DNA of 64,000 nucleotides from Davidsoniella eucalypti (taxonomy: Eukaryota > Ascomycota > Sordariomycetes > Microascales > Ceratocystidaceae): the NCBI GenBank assembly GCA_004009845.1, contig RMBW01000017.1:248001-312000 (forward strand), read 5' to 3'. The notes under the pieces were generated by a model. The model worked only from the letters and a program-made list of their open reading frames with translations, made no database searches and was not told the origin of the DNA. Shown piece by piece: positions 1 to 13,229 of this stretch; position 1 is the first letter of the stretch, and each line of letters opens with the position of its first letter. Both the position numbers and the translations under genes were made by a program.

Positions 1-318
1 GGTCGATACTACACGAACAACAGGAATAGGTTCCTCATCAGGATCAGGCCTGAGCAGGATTGCAACGAGGATAGGTGGACGATCTGAAGACCTGGAAGCC
101 ACAAAGATTATACATTGCAGATTTTACCTGTACTTTTTTTTTCTTTTTCTTCTTCTTTTTTGTAGTGCTTGCTGTGGCCACTGCAACCCATATAGGTAAA
201 CCCATATATGTATGTACAGGCGTGTTGCCCAGCATCGGCTAGAACAGTTCCTGGTTCCGGTGTAGGGTAGCCTTGACAAGTTGCTGGCAGAAAGTGCGCT
301 CAGCTTCAGTTGCCTTGG

Positions 319-334
319 CCCCCCCCCCCCCCCC
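319..334. repeat. Poly-C homopolymer
   Basis: Sixteen consecutive C residues are read directly in the sequence. The exact length may be affected by sequencing error in homopolymers. Confidence 0.9.
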
Positions 335-747
335 AACAAAGTAATATACGTATATCTACGTAATAGTAGGAAATAAAATACTGGCTAATTTACAGGAGCA
401 CATAACGGGAACAAGGAGCCAGCCAGCCAGCAAACTTACAACTGCAACTACCAGTACATGTACTTCTTTCTTGCTTGGAGCTGGCATCACGTCACAGCCA
501 GCTATACCTGCGTTTTATGCATAACGTATATATATGTAGGCGTGGCCACAGACCAACAGGATCAGAGGTGGAAGAGACGAGGAGGCGTGAGGACGGCAGA
601 TCTGCAGGCTCTGGAGCACAACTAGAAGATGGTGTCCCATGCCGTCCATATCTGTACATGTGTGTTGAGATAAGTACGCTCTCTTACAACGATGGAACTA
701 CTGCTGTTGACATGTATTGAGTAACTAAGTGGAGCTTGCACCCTAGT

Positions 748-785
748 GTATGTACATATATACATATATACGTATGTACATTGTA
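748..785. repeat. Imperfect palindrome of TGTACAT/ATGTACA units
   Basis: Two GTATGTACAT units flank alternating TATACATATA, giving an almost self-complementary stretch. The same core recurs through the gene-poor parts of the window (around 210, 2555, 3795, 3970, 6231, 7712, 10825, 13090, 22500 and 53960). No function is known to me. Confidence 0.6.
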
Positions 786-1618
786 TACTAACCATCCCTG
801 CATTCAAAAAGAGTGTATACCTAGCGTACTGTGTAGGGTGGGTGTAAAAGAGTGCGTTGGCCAAAAGTATAGAACCTTGAGCTTGGGGGGGTGGAGCTGT
901 TGTCTGTCCCATATGGGAATAACAAGACAAGACCAAGACCTTGGAATTAGTAAGAGCATGAAGGGCTTGACAGGGTTGGATATGTAATATGTGTATGTAG
1001 TCAGAGTACAATCATAGTTTTACGACTTGCGGATATATTACTTCTGTTCAATTATAGGACCATCATGTCAGTTGGAGCGGAATATAATATACATGCAGAC
1101 ATGCCTTGCATTTAAATAACTTAAGCAACAAAAAGTGAAAAGGTCCTGTAAGCGCTAGCACAATCATGTCTGACGACTGACTACCCAAGACCAAAACCCA
1201 GATATGTGTTGGGCAGATGAGATGCATTGTGCATTATACAAGATACAAAATACGTCACCGGTAATCGTTCGTCTGAGTGTCGTCTGGATTCACGGGTAAG
1301 ATAGGGAGAAAAAACCCGTGTATTTATTTTCGGGTTTGATCAAAGCTATGTATGCCCTCTACTATCCATCTGGATAGACTCTGTAGCTGGTTATGTGGAA
1401 TATTCCCCTTGCTTCTCTTATTTCCAATCAGTGAAGTGAGTTTTGACGGGACAACTAGCTCCAGAGCTGCCACTACGTTGGTTCTTTTTTGACAATAAAA
1501 GAAGGGGCACATGTAATCTTGTAAGTAGCGCTGAGTGGACAAAAGGAAGGGGGGGGCTAGACTCAATAGCCCATCTCCTCTTCCCCAGTTCATGGGAAAG
1601 CCAGCCAGCTTGAGATTT

Positions 1619-1620
<2 letters not shown>

Positions 1621-1650
<30 letters not shown>
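1621..1650. repeat. (GA)15 microsatellite
   Basis: Fifteen perfect GA units are seen directly, followed by an interrupted GAGAGA. A 23-base poly-A run lies about 50 bases downstream. Confidence 0.9.
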
Positions 1651-1658
<8 letters not shown>

Positions 1659-1697
1659 CTATCAAAAGGATCGTTTGGAATAACATTGGAAACATGC

Positions 1698-1720
1698 AAA
1701 AAAAAAAAAAAAAAAAAAAA
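1698..1720. repeat. Poly-A homopolymer
   Basis: A run of 23 A residues, read directly. No coding or retroelement sequence was recognised next to it, so I treat it as a simple repeat. Confidence 0.85.
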
Positions 1721-4700
1721 CCTCCGAATTAATAATACAAATTTGGAATGGGCAAGCAACCCCACAAGAAAATATAGCCTACATACAGATATTCAGTGTT
1801 AGAGCCCTTTAGGCTTTGAAAGCCAGGGAGCTCTTGTAAAAGGTAGATACAACCTTTGGACCAGAAATCCAAACATCACGAGTATCAGGCTAAAAAGAAA
1901 ACGTCAGACAAGAGGCTTAGTAATCTTGTTTGAATGTGCTAGCTCGGTAGTTCTACCGGTTTAGTAAAACGACGCTTTAAAAACCAATAACTACGGTCTT
2001 CTTATAAGAAAAACCATGGATATATTTAATATTATTATCATGGACTATCTGCATATATGCCTCTAGCATGTGTGCTTTAGTTTGTCCTTTTTTTCTTTCT
2101 TTTTTTTACGCGCTTATAAACGTAAGATGCTTAAAATATGTAATCATGATAATGAATATGAGCCATGGATAGTTTATATTTCTCGGCCGTGATCACAGTC
2201 TATAGAGTATGCAATATTAGCAGACGTACCACAAGAAATCATTGGGACACATGCAAGACTGGCACAGCCTTTCTAATAGCAAAGTCAATCACAATAAAGG
2301 AGGATGTATATATGTATAATCACTGAATAGAAAAACAAATAAAGACACTGATCTGAAATACCGTATACAACATTGCTCAGTCCAAGCCAGCCTATATTGA
2401 CTTGGTACAGTTATAGTGACAAAAAGGTAAAAGAGCAGCATGGATGGAGAACAAGCATTCTTTTTTCTTTTTCTTAGTGCCAGGAATATTTTGTCTGACC
2501 GGCTACTACTATTTGCCTCATTATTTATTTCTTCTTATGAGTATTAGTATATGTATGTACAGCAAAAAAAAAGCAGGGCTTGCTAGTATAATTCGATGTC
2601 ATCACAAAAGCAAAAAGAAAAAAAACTAGGAGTATGTCGATCACCCTTTTTGAGTTCTTGTTAAGATTTCTTAGTATTACTCTGAAGAGGATAATGAAAG
2701 AAGGAAGTATATCTGCAATGGTCTAGAACAATACAGAAGTTTGTGCTGGGAGAGTAGAAAGGGTTTCAAGGGTTTATTGGTCCTGATTTTGTATATCTCC
2801 TTGCAAACCCGAGATACTATATACAAACAAACCTATAGTTAACTAGTTATATCAAACTATGTATTTGCAATTATATATAAAACCTCACCAAGATTGCAGA
2901 ATGAATATAACCACGTATGTGCGTAACTAGACTCGGCCAGCTAGCATGGCACACATCAAACCATATGTATGCTCACAGACAACAACTACAACTGCTATTC
3001 GTGATTGCTATCGGGACGGTTCCTTCATTCCTTAGAGCGAGACAACCATCTTAGTTGTCTGATGCCTTTTACTAGGCCGGTAAGGACATACATACGACAG
3101 CTTTCAAACTCTTTCTCTTTTCCGTTCTCGTGAAGCGCCCACCTCGTCCCATGAACCAGCCAGCAAAGCCTGGCGAGACTTGGCACGCCGATTAGGGAAT
3201 GATCTCTTGTCACCTCTCTCCTCTCTCCTCTCTCTTTGGTTACTGTCGTCAGAGGTCGTTGTATCAGAGACCCAACCATGGGCTTGTGTCTGCAAAAACG
3301 GTGACAAATTACGCCAGGCACTTCAACATGCTACGTCCAAGCACCCGCTGTGGCTGGTTTATACGCTGGCGAGAGAGAGATATAGCCAGCCAGTATAGCA
3401 CATATGGGGCGGGCAACCCGGTTTCGATTACTCACGAGGCCTTGATATCGCAGATCTAGATGTTTAGGCGCCCGGATGGACGTCGTCGACAGATTTATGT
3501 CCGAACATGCCCTCGTATACATGGAATAAAGTCAAAGGCTGTATTAATATGTAAGTATATGGTCTATACTGACCATGTATCTATATACCGAGTCCTTGTA
3601 AGTCTGTGGCTATAGTAGAAAACACACCTGTTTTTAGCCAATTCCTTGCTCTCTGTTGGTTTCTTTTTTCTAAAGAGAAAGCCAGTTTAGCTTGAATCAG
3701 GTTAGGTTCGTTTCCAGGAATATCTTGGCAAAGTAAATAGACGATCTGGCGGTATGGTCCTTTTCGGCTATTGAATAGTGCTCTTCTTTTTTTATGTATA
3801 TGTACATATCTCTGGAATCGAGAAGTAGTTAAACAGACATCGCCAGTAATATATGTTATATGACTATATGAACCATGATCGATGACGCAGCTTTGCTTAA
3901 GCGACTTTGTGGTTGGATCTTGAACCTACATTTTCGAATCGAAGCCAGGAATTCTCTATAGCCAGAAGTATGTACACACACCCCTTCTAAGAAAAAGAAC
4001 TAGAGAAAAAAAGAACCAAAAGGAATATCTACCCATCCCATACTTAATAACCTTCCCTTCAATGACGTCCTAGGTCCCCCCTGGACTGCTTTTCGGAGCC
4101 TCGCTACTATTTGTAGAGCACAACCCTACTAAAAAACTAATAATAATAGCACACACCGACTAGTGCGAAGAGCTCTACTCTCTTTTCTTTGAAAGGCACA
4201 TTTCCCTGATAACCTGCTTGTGGCCTAGTCCTTGTCCACCGTCTAATTCCATGCAACATGTGTTTATTCCAGAAACTCAACCCGCGATTCGCAGTCCGAG
4301 AGGGCTCAGCTGTGGCCTTTTTTTCTTTCTCACAGTCTGGGACTCTCTGATCATTTGTTTGTTTGTTTTTGGGCTTTTTTTTCAGCTGAAACTTATGAAG
4401 CTCGGCTACTGGCTTTAGATTTCCCAAAAAGTCTTTTTTTTTTGTATTTGGGATTTGGGATGAGAGGAGAGAAATGATCTGAGCAAGTACATCATGCCTG
4501 CCAAATCGTGAGGATTACATACATAACAGTCAGTGATTTGAAGTTGGCCAAGCTTGACAAGAATCTGTCATAGTCACGAGAACGAAACAGAGTCCATTCG
4601 TGCAGTATCACAGTTGTTCCGCACTTACACGTAAGGGTTAAGGTGTGCATTAAGGGTTGGCGACATTTGTAAGTACTGTATAATTCTAGTTACGTACAAT

Positions 4701-7700
4701 GTATCTGCACGAAATATTCTGTGCCTTGCATACGGGATGTACAGCATCTGATCGCATTTGGATATTTGTGATGAGGGGAAGAGAGAAAAAGGGGAAGGCA
4801 AAGGAATTGTGCAAAGAGGCAAAATATCCGGGACCATCGGCTGGCGTATAAGTTATGTTTTGTGCTGCCTTATACTATATGTAGGGCACAAGGCAAGGAA
4901 ATCCAACAGCCAGTGAGTTCTGATTGTGTACATTGTTCTCCTACGATAGTACAGCACAATGCCTTTGACAACCTGTTTCTATTGGGTGTTGTATAAGCTC
5001 CCCGAACCCTGATCCCAGCAAGCCATCCATCCCATCAAGCAGAACGTTGAATTGCTGAAAAAAATCAGGAGACTTTGATTTTTTCCTTGATTGTCAAGTT
5101 TTCTCCGTGATCACCAGAGACAATAAACTATAATGAAGAGGCAAAAACGCAACTGAATAATAGGAGTAATGAGAATCGACATGTCCATGTATCTGGAAGA
5201 TGGCCTTTAAGTTTTTCATATCAAGAAGACTTGGTAGAAACATACGGTTATGCTAGGTAATGCAAAATACATGCATACTTATATATTCCAAGTTGTAGAC
5301 CTGTATATCCCGTACAGAAAACCAGAGTAAACGGAATAACTATTGCTTACAAAGAATCGACACAAGACATGACATCCCAACTTTTATTATCCAAAGCGAG
5401 TTTTGGCACTTTTTACCGGTTCTTTTCTGTCGATTTCGTATGTAATATCACGGAAAAGTCCTTCCGGAAGAAAGTGTGAGCGCCATAATCTCCATTGTTA
5501 TAGTGCCCCTTTCTCTTTTTTTTTCATTTTTCATTTTTTTTTCATAGCGAACGGCCCTATGTATATGCACAAATATAAAAGAGAAAAACTGCAACTATAG
5601 TCTATAGTGAACACTGACACTTCGACTGACTACTGAGACTGAGACTAACTACTAAAACTAACCAGCTTATGCTGATCTTCTTCTTGTTGCTGTTGACACC
5701 CCCCTTCCATATGGACATGTCAATCATCGTACGTCTAGGCCTAATTCAGACTTGGAGGAAGACACGTTTTGGGTAGCAACAAAGTCTACAGGCATCGTAT
5801 GTCCATACAGATAAAGATGTAGCTGTAGACCCGTAGGCATAAGGGTACGAGGTTTCTTTCGGGGCTAGAACCTGGATGGTACAGTGGTATTCTAGCACCA
5901 ATATGTTCACGAGACGAGGCTTGATTTGTGCCTTTGGTAATGTTGCTGTCTGGTTTCACTGCTACTTGCAAAAAAAACAAAGAGAATAAAAAGAACAATG
6001 TATACAGCAACAGCACAAGAACAGCAGGCACACAAACAAAGGAGTCGATGCTTATGTGACCTTGCTTGGCATCATTTTGGGAGATGGAACTCTGTGTATT
6101 TATTGTGTTCGTGTTGGTTATACCGATACATGTATGATCCCCTGAACAACCAACTGCACAAGAAGAGATACCCCTGGAGAGAATAAGCAATCTGACATTA
6201 TGTTGTTCCTTTTCCAGGATCCGAGACCATCTGTACGTACATACATGTATTGTCTTGGAGAAAAATACAAATAAATACATCGCAGGTCCACCTGCATGGA
6301 ACTCACAATATCGACAATGGCCCAATACAAGTGTATACGTATCTGTATTATGCATGATATCGCCATCACATATACATATGCCTCCGCCACTATCACGTAT
6401 TAGTTCATGAGGCCACCGTTTTGCCTTCTTCACCCATACCATCGGCGAACCCAACTATGCTAATATACTTACAGATATTAGCCTAGCCTAGTAGTTTAAG
6501 CCCGGCGACTAGTCCGCGGTGTCCGCGTAAGTGATCCCGTCCGTTCCGCCTGCAACGGCATTTTATGATTTATTATTCTTTTTTTTTTTCCCTCTCGTTC
6601 GTCTTCGTTTTCTATACATGATGTCTCTGCTGCTAAGCAATATTGGAGGACTTATGTAATCGTAGAGGTAGAGGGAAGGGCTAGCATAAAATGGCATGTC
6701 TAGGGTTGTACTTGTAAGCGCTGATATCAGAGACTGGGTTCTCTAGCTGTCTGTAAATTGATTTTATTTTATTTTATTTTCGAGTGTTTATGGCGGCAAA
6801 GGGAAAATTAAAACTGTGGCTCGGGGTTTTTTTTTGGCCTGATTTTCCTTTATATTCTCTTCTCGAGAACACAAAAAGAAGAAGAAAAGAAACCAACGTG
6901 AACTATCTCTACCACTGATTTGAAATGAAAGTGCTGTTCCGTAACCCAGATAGATAATACCCAGCCTAGATAACCCTTGAATTTTGGTCCGGATCAGATC
7001 GCCTGAGAGTACAGATCCGTCAAGGGTTCTTTTTGCCTCCTTTGCTTTTATTATTCCTTTTCTTCTTCTTCCCGAACTCAGCTCCCTAGAACAAGATTTC
7101 ACGGATAGCATACAAATCCAGGCTGGCAAAATATGTAACTACACGAGCCATTGTTATGGAATCGGGTTCCTTCGTTCATATGTGCTAAGACCGGCTAGGA
7201 AAAGAGAGCAACCGAATAGACCGTTCCCTGGCTGTCTAGCTCTGTTCCCCTTCGTAAAATACAAATACACGCCAGCATCTAGTGGTACGAATGGTTGAGC
7301 TGGATATCGTCGTACCGTCCAATATCTGGGCTGGACTGTGGTTCAGCAGAGCCCTTGTTCTCTGACCATACATGTATATTCGCTGTCAAGCGGCTCCGAG
7401 AGTCGTGGCATCTGTACAGTTCTATCATCGTGACTTCAGACTTGACTTTGATAGACGTATCGCTGTGTCTGCCTGACAAATAACGCCCAAGCCGTGTCAG
7501 GGGTATACCCATATGCATTACGATGTTGTCCTTCCACTGTTCTTGGTGCTGCTGTGTGTCGTCTCTTCTCTCGTTTTGCTGGATCCTGTGGCCAACTGTA
7601 TCCTCTAGCTCGCCAATCAGGTTCTTCTATCCATCTTCCTGCACGAGTCCGTCATCGAGCATGTGGATTCCTGCTTAAAGCCGACTGGAGCCTGTGGTAC

Positions 7701-9126
7701 GGTAGATGCCAGTACGTACATACATAGGAAATCCGCGATCGGGACGCCGAGAGAAAAAGAAAGATCTGTAGGTCTCATGAGTGCTGTTGCATACTGTGAG
7801 AACACTTCACCATCCCACATCTCCAACAAAGGCCCTTGTCTCTTTTTCTTCTTCTTTGTAGCCAGGGTACGTGTTGGTGTATATGTATATGCAGTCCTGT
7901 TAGAGCAGTAGTGGCTACAACGCCTTCTCGCTTACGGCATCATATTTGCATTTCTGCATTAAACGTCTGCACCTCTTGTGATTCCGCTCTACTTTTGGTG
8001 TTCTGGGCCTTGGCCTATGGGAGAATGAGAGGAGAAGAGGAGGGCCAGACGACCCAGAAAACCAAGAGATAAAGAGAGGAAGAGAAAACCAGAGTCTTCT
8101 TGTGACGCCATGTGCAGTTTAGCTTAGTTCCATGTGTAGTAGCGCCTGCGCTTGTGCACGTTGTGTCCATGTGGTCTAGTCTAGGCTGAGTAATATCTAT
8201 GTATGTAGAGGACAGCAAGGCGGCTAGACTACATCACAGACTAGTATACATCTGCATCTGCATCTGCATACTAACATGACTATGCTACGATTTTCCTGTG
8301 TAGATCGGGCGGCGAGCGTGAGGATATGCTGTTATCAGGATATTGAAAGTTGGCGTCACACAGGCATTTCATGATGTATCCACTGACGATCACTTGATCC
8401 CCGACGATTCTCTGTCCTTTCTCTCTTTCCTACATGTCCCCTCTTCTTTGAGCCCTTTCTTTTTCGTGCTGTTTTCTTGTTTTATCTCCTTTGTCCGCCC
8501 CTAGACGCTCTTATGCCAGACATGGACGATGGTTTTGAAGCCGGTATCTCCGCCAATATATAGACGTAGAGACAACAACAGCACATGAATATGTTTCCCG
8601 CTCAGTATCCAATAGTTGTGACACGCCGGATATGAGACCAGGCCGGAGGTAGATAGAAAATACCGACCTTGGAAAAGATAGATGAAGATATAACTCCGAG
8701 TCAAACGGCGGCGGAGTCATGGAATGTCACACATATACACCTCAAGCATACAGACCCAGAGGCGAAGGAAAGGCATGTAAGTTTGTGGAAGCCAGGGTCT
8801 CGTATCATATGTGACAGCATAGACTCACTTATTTATATCTGTTGCAAGTGGACAACTTGGTCTGATGACAGCCGTGTGTTGGAGAAGGAGGAGAGGTCTG
8901 TAAGAGAGGCTAAATATAATTCCCTTTACCATGGCGATTCTTTGAGCTTCGTCATATAGCACTCCACTTTCGAGTCGCCGAAACCCCTCTTTTCATAGAA
9001 GAGATAGGCTTATGGTGCGTTTATAGCACAGTCCCTTCTCTGCAATGACACAAAGGCAGGCCAGTGACATCGATAGATATCCCATCCACAAGCGTTCGTC
9101 CGAATAAACGCTTATCTACCTACTAT

Positions 9127-10191
9127 TTGATATTACAGGAACGTCAGGATCACTCAAAGGATACTGGAAGGAGAAGCCGAGAAACTGAACAACACCAACA
9201 AGCAACCTTTGTAACATTCCTTTACAACTGCTATGCTCTCAACTTCTACTCCGCAGTCTAATATGATTAACAATCTACAATCAAGTAAGGACAGTCTGCT
9301 TTTCTTTTGTCCGATGTCCATGGAGGACGAGGCTTGGAATGCTATACTTATTTTTTCTAGAGCATAAAGGCCGCAGCGAGACAATAGGGTTGACCATATT
9401 ATGTTCAGTCCTGATTCACGATACACCACGAGTACTTGACGTGAGGAGAGGCCATTTGAGCAGTATGAATTCCAGGCTTCACGCATCACCAGATGAGCCT
9501 AGAATACAATTGCCACTTTCATCCCCATCCAAGCCACTGTTCATTATTGAGTACAAATCAGCTCACAAGCTTCCCCATTCCCAAGTTAGAGAAGCCTTGG
9601 CCCGACTTTCTGCTTCGACACTAAGGTCCCGGGCTTGTTCTCTACGTGCTGTTTGCCCTCACCTTTAGGACTATTGTCAGATGTGTCTCAATGGGTTGGC
9701 GGATGGCCAAGAGATGGACCAAGACTGTCGGAACTACGAATGCCACAGGGAAGCAACTACAGATGGCCGAGGCCAGCACCACTCCTTCAGTTACCCATGA
9801 AATGGTGGATGCCCTCTGGATTCAGATTCGAAGCTCACAAATCTCCAAGGAACTAGAGTTCCTATCTGTTTGGGGAATCTGGAGCTAAAGAACAGGATTC
9901 CCTTGGAGCTCTATGGCTATTCATGTATGCTTCTGCTTTCTTATAGTGGCGGCCCTCTACAAGATGTGGCATACGGAGTGTAAGTATTTCGATCATGTGG
10001 TCTCTCAGTTGAAAAAGTGTGGTATTGAGCATGGAGATTTTAAGGACAGAAACATTCTTCAAGACCCCAAGTCGGGGGAGCTGATGATTATTGACTTTGA
10101 TAGGACTGTGATCAAGAATAAGCCATCTTCAAAAAAGAGAGCGCTTAGTAATGTTGATTCTCAGTCGGAGCTGAAGTCAAAGCGGTTGTAG
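9127..10191 (+). pseudogene. Decayed nuclease-kinase fusion gene (family copy A)
   Basis: This is a broken relative of the intact gene at 43385-45745, in pieces spread over several frames. Near 9200 a segment ending FLYNCYALN matches FPTLLYNIFSLN of the intact copy. At about 9538 FIIEYKSAHKLP matches its nuclease ExK strand. From about 9673 DYCQMCLNGL, then DQDCRN and CHR, match the Cys/His module. From about 9840 LQGTRVPICLGNLELK matches the kinase N-lobe, and the last 92 codons (from 9913) carry HGDFKDRN and MIIDFD with a basic tail. The nucleotide-binding Lys/Glu region is deleted, and frameshifts and stops separate the blocks. The span is about 1.07 kb against 2.36 kb for the intact copy. 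It is the only copy on the plus strand and lies 32 kb from the others. The 3' part is clear; the exact 5' limit is uncertain. Confidence 0.75.
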
Positions 10192-12750
10192 TTTGAGCGA
10201 TATCTATTCATTATTAGTAGTATATGTATACGATCCCTGTCAGTATAGTGATATACAAGCTCTAAGAGTTGATATCTCCTAGGTATTAGAATTAAGCTAT
10301 CATTCACTCGGAAATTTGCTATGATAGACATAGATATACTCCATCGAGCTGCAATATTCCAATCTCAGTGAATACATGATGCTCATAACTCAAGTTATAA
10401 TAACGGAATTCTTATAGAGTTATACCAAACCATCGGGGAACATATCCGATCCTACCATGGGCCTGCTGGTCTCCCTTCCCCCCCTCCTTACAACCGATTT
10501 CCTCACTGATCCGTGTCCCGCAGTATACAACGTAGAATGCCATTGCAGGTACGAAATACAGACATTGTAACGAGACGAAGAAGGATTATCACAAAATCGA
10601 ATATAAAGACAAGAAATGCATGGCAGGCGGTTAACACAACGCACCAAAGCCGTACCAAGAATAAAAAGAGGAGGGGTGTGTGTTAGTAGATGAACACTAA
10701 GTGTGCTTTAGACAGTGTAACAGACATTCTTATAGAAGCCATGCATATGTAAGTACAGCCTTTCTTGTTGCTTGGCAGCCCCAAGGATCATCTGCGGTTT
10801 GATATTTGGTCAGTGCAACGCCGCATATGTATGTACATGTAAACGTCCCTGTAAGGAAAAAAAGAAAAGAAAAGAAAAAAAACAGAAACAAGCGGTCACC
10901 GCCGTTTTAGAATTCTCATGTTGTTGATAGTCTTAGAAGAGCTATCCACAGCCGGAAACTAACTCAAGAGGAAAGTACTATACGAAAAGAAAACGTGTCT
11001 CATACCAAAGAGGTATGTCTATGCTAGATAGATTGGGTGTCCTCGGGAGCATTCGAGGAGAATGGGAGCTTAGAAGGAAGGCTCCTAGCCACACTATACC
11101 ATGATATGTGGTAGTCGTGTTATGCGGACTTGCGTCATTGGTTTTGGCTTTTAAACGGTTGATTGAGCCTCGCGTGATATCAATTCTTAGCAGACAGCTC
11201 GATGTCGGTATCTCTGCGTTAGATCGTGTTGATGGGTGAACAACTTTTCGGTATGTGTTGCATGTGGTTGTACATTAAGTTAGGGTTACATACTGATAAT
11301 ATAATGGTCATAGGGTTTGATGGAATCTGCCGCAGCATGGTTGGTTTGTGGCTTGTGATGACGTTTGATAGGGTGAATCACATAGAATTGCTGGAATTGA
11401 GGTAGCCAATCAAGTATGTAAATCAAAGAAGAAAAAAAAGAAATCAAGTCTAGGTTAGTATTTGGTAGAATATCTGCACAAGCGAAGCAATGTTGTTCGT
11501 GTCAATGTTACAGTATATTGAAGACCATGAGGATATTTTTTTGAGTTGTAACTTTATCTTATAATCACTTCAATCTTTAGTAGCTTCTCCACACTTTATG
11601 CTCTTTTCATAGCAAAACAGATACATGTATAGTTTTAAAGTTGTCAAGATACATACCGAGATCATATGCAACTATAAGATGCAGTTTCGGTTGATAGACA
11701 TGTAGATATCTAGCCAACTGGGTGCCTGTATAAAGGGCCTAAAAATCACCGATATTTATATTAAGCCATCAATCAAGCTTTCCATGTTGGCATGTGTTGA
11801 CATATAACACGGTATCTTGTTTGTATTTGGCTGTTTATGATTCGAGTAAGGTTGCCCAAGCCAAGATACATATATGTAGACAAGCATCATTACCATAATT
11901 ATAGATTAATTAGAATTTCGTCTAGTACATCGAAAGTCAATAGCATCTTTCTACTTCGATGAAGGCCGGGCTAAGCTCCTTAAAACCCCCCATTTCCCAT
12001 CCACTCTAGGATTCGCTAATGTAATGAGTTTACACAAAAATAGAACCTGCGCTAACTTGTAAAGGAGCCCTCCCATAAGTATATCGCCCGGGAGTTGGGG
12101 GGGCCAATTAGCCAAGCCTTGAAACAAAAGGGAAAAATCCGAGAACAAGTTAAGTCACAAAAGCCTTGTCTAAGCATCTCAAGGGTTATTAACCCCCATA
12201 GCGATAAAAGTTATCAAGCACGGGCTTGGGTTATTATATGCAGCTTCGTTAGAACCCATCAAAGTAGTAGTACTGTAGTTGCACGTTATATTAGCGGATC
12301 GATATTAATGTTAGGCTCAGACCAAAAGGCAGACTAATGTCAAATCTAAGCTTTTCTGCACACAGCCTCAATATAGTAGTAAGTCCTCAGCCTCACGGGA
12401 AAAACCCCGGCATCTTGTCGACTTACAGTCGTAGTGAGCCTGAGATTAGGAATGTGGCTGAGCTTACGACGTGCAGGCATTTATTTTCGACTTTTATTTT
12501 TATTTTTTTTCTTTTCCCCTTGAACCTATCCATCACGCCAATTGACGAATTCATGGCCAGGGGGTTGATCTTCTTAGATCAGTGGCGGAAAGGTTTTGGT
12601 CGAATCGCTGGAACTCCTGTCTTTGGCAAGTCAAGTCGGACACATACTGACACCGTTTTCCATTGCTCTTGTCGTTGACTTGAGATGATGTTACCCGTTA
12701 CAAACACCGTCTGACGGGAACATGATAGACTGTCTCATACAGACATAAAA
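10192..12750. other. Gene-free stretch
   Basis: No convincing gene was found. The reading frames are short, and the sequence is AT-rich with A-rich patches (10857-10880). A slightly GC-richer patch near 12060-12340 may be an old transposon or gene relic, but I could not identify it. Confidence 0.5.
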
Positions 12751-13229
12751 GTGACTTTGTACTCTAGCACCACACATTGGTACTTTAGCACAAGGGGGTC
12801 TTCAAGAAGGTACTTAGCCTCATAAAATATCAAGTACTCCTCACTTGTCTCCAAAAGCTGCCAGCTGGCAAAGAGCCACACATTTTTAATTCACATCTTC
12901 AATCGAGATATCAAGAACTTTTTTATTTTTATTTTTATTTTTCTACATACAGAATACATTATCCACTATATGCAGGCAGCGGATGCTCTGGCTTTAGCAG
13001 CGGAAGACTACTATGTTCTGGTTTTGTCTTTTTAGGAGGGTTTAGTTCATCTTTTCTATAGACGTCAAGAAGCCTTTTGGTATACACATGTACGTACCAT
13101 AAGATTAATAAATAAAAAATATTTTGCCAGCTGGCAGCTTTTGACGACTAAGTGAGGAGTACTTGGTATTTTGTGGGGCTAAGTACCCTTTTTGAAGACC
13201 CTGCTATTTGTGCTGAAGTACAAAGTCAA
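12751..13229. mobile_element. Foldback/MITE-like element with long inverted arms
   Basis: The left arm (about 12751-12873) and right arm (about 13122-13229) are inverted copies of each other. Both read GACTTTGTACT, then GGTCTTCAA, GTACTTAGCC, AAGTACTCCTCACTT and AAAGCTGCCAGCTGGCAAA in the same order. Over the best ~76 bases the arms differ at roughly ten positions. The ~250 bp centre is AT-rich, begins with (TTTTA)n and has no long reading frame. The arrangement fits a non-autonomous terminal-inverted-repeat element. I could not see a clear target-site duplication, so the true ends are uncertain, and the left arm has an insertion of roughly 20 bases relative to the right. No transposase is present. 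Confidence 0.7.

Larger units (their letters stand above)
1..9126. other. Gene-free AT-rich stretch with simple repeats
   Basis: I find no reading frame here with recognisable protein features; the longest frames (for example about 220 codons on the minus strand at 5786-6454) are low-complexity and show no conserved motif. The stretch holds a 16-base C run at 319-334, a (GA)15 tract at 1621-1650, a 23-base A run at 1698-1720, pyrimidine-rich runs (e.g. 3215-3240), and many TGTATGTACATA-like palindromes (e.g. 748-785, 6231-6250, 7712-7724). No tRNA or rRNA was recognised. Confidence 0.6.

Noticed and set aside
5786..6454. A 222-codon open frame on the minus strand
   Set aside because: Composition is low-complexity and membrane-like by chance (T-rich DNA), with no conserved motif and no promoter or splice support.
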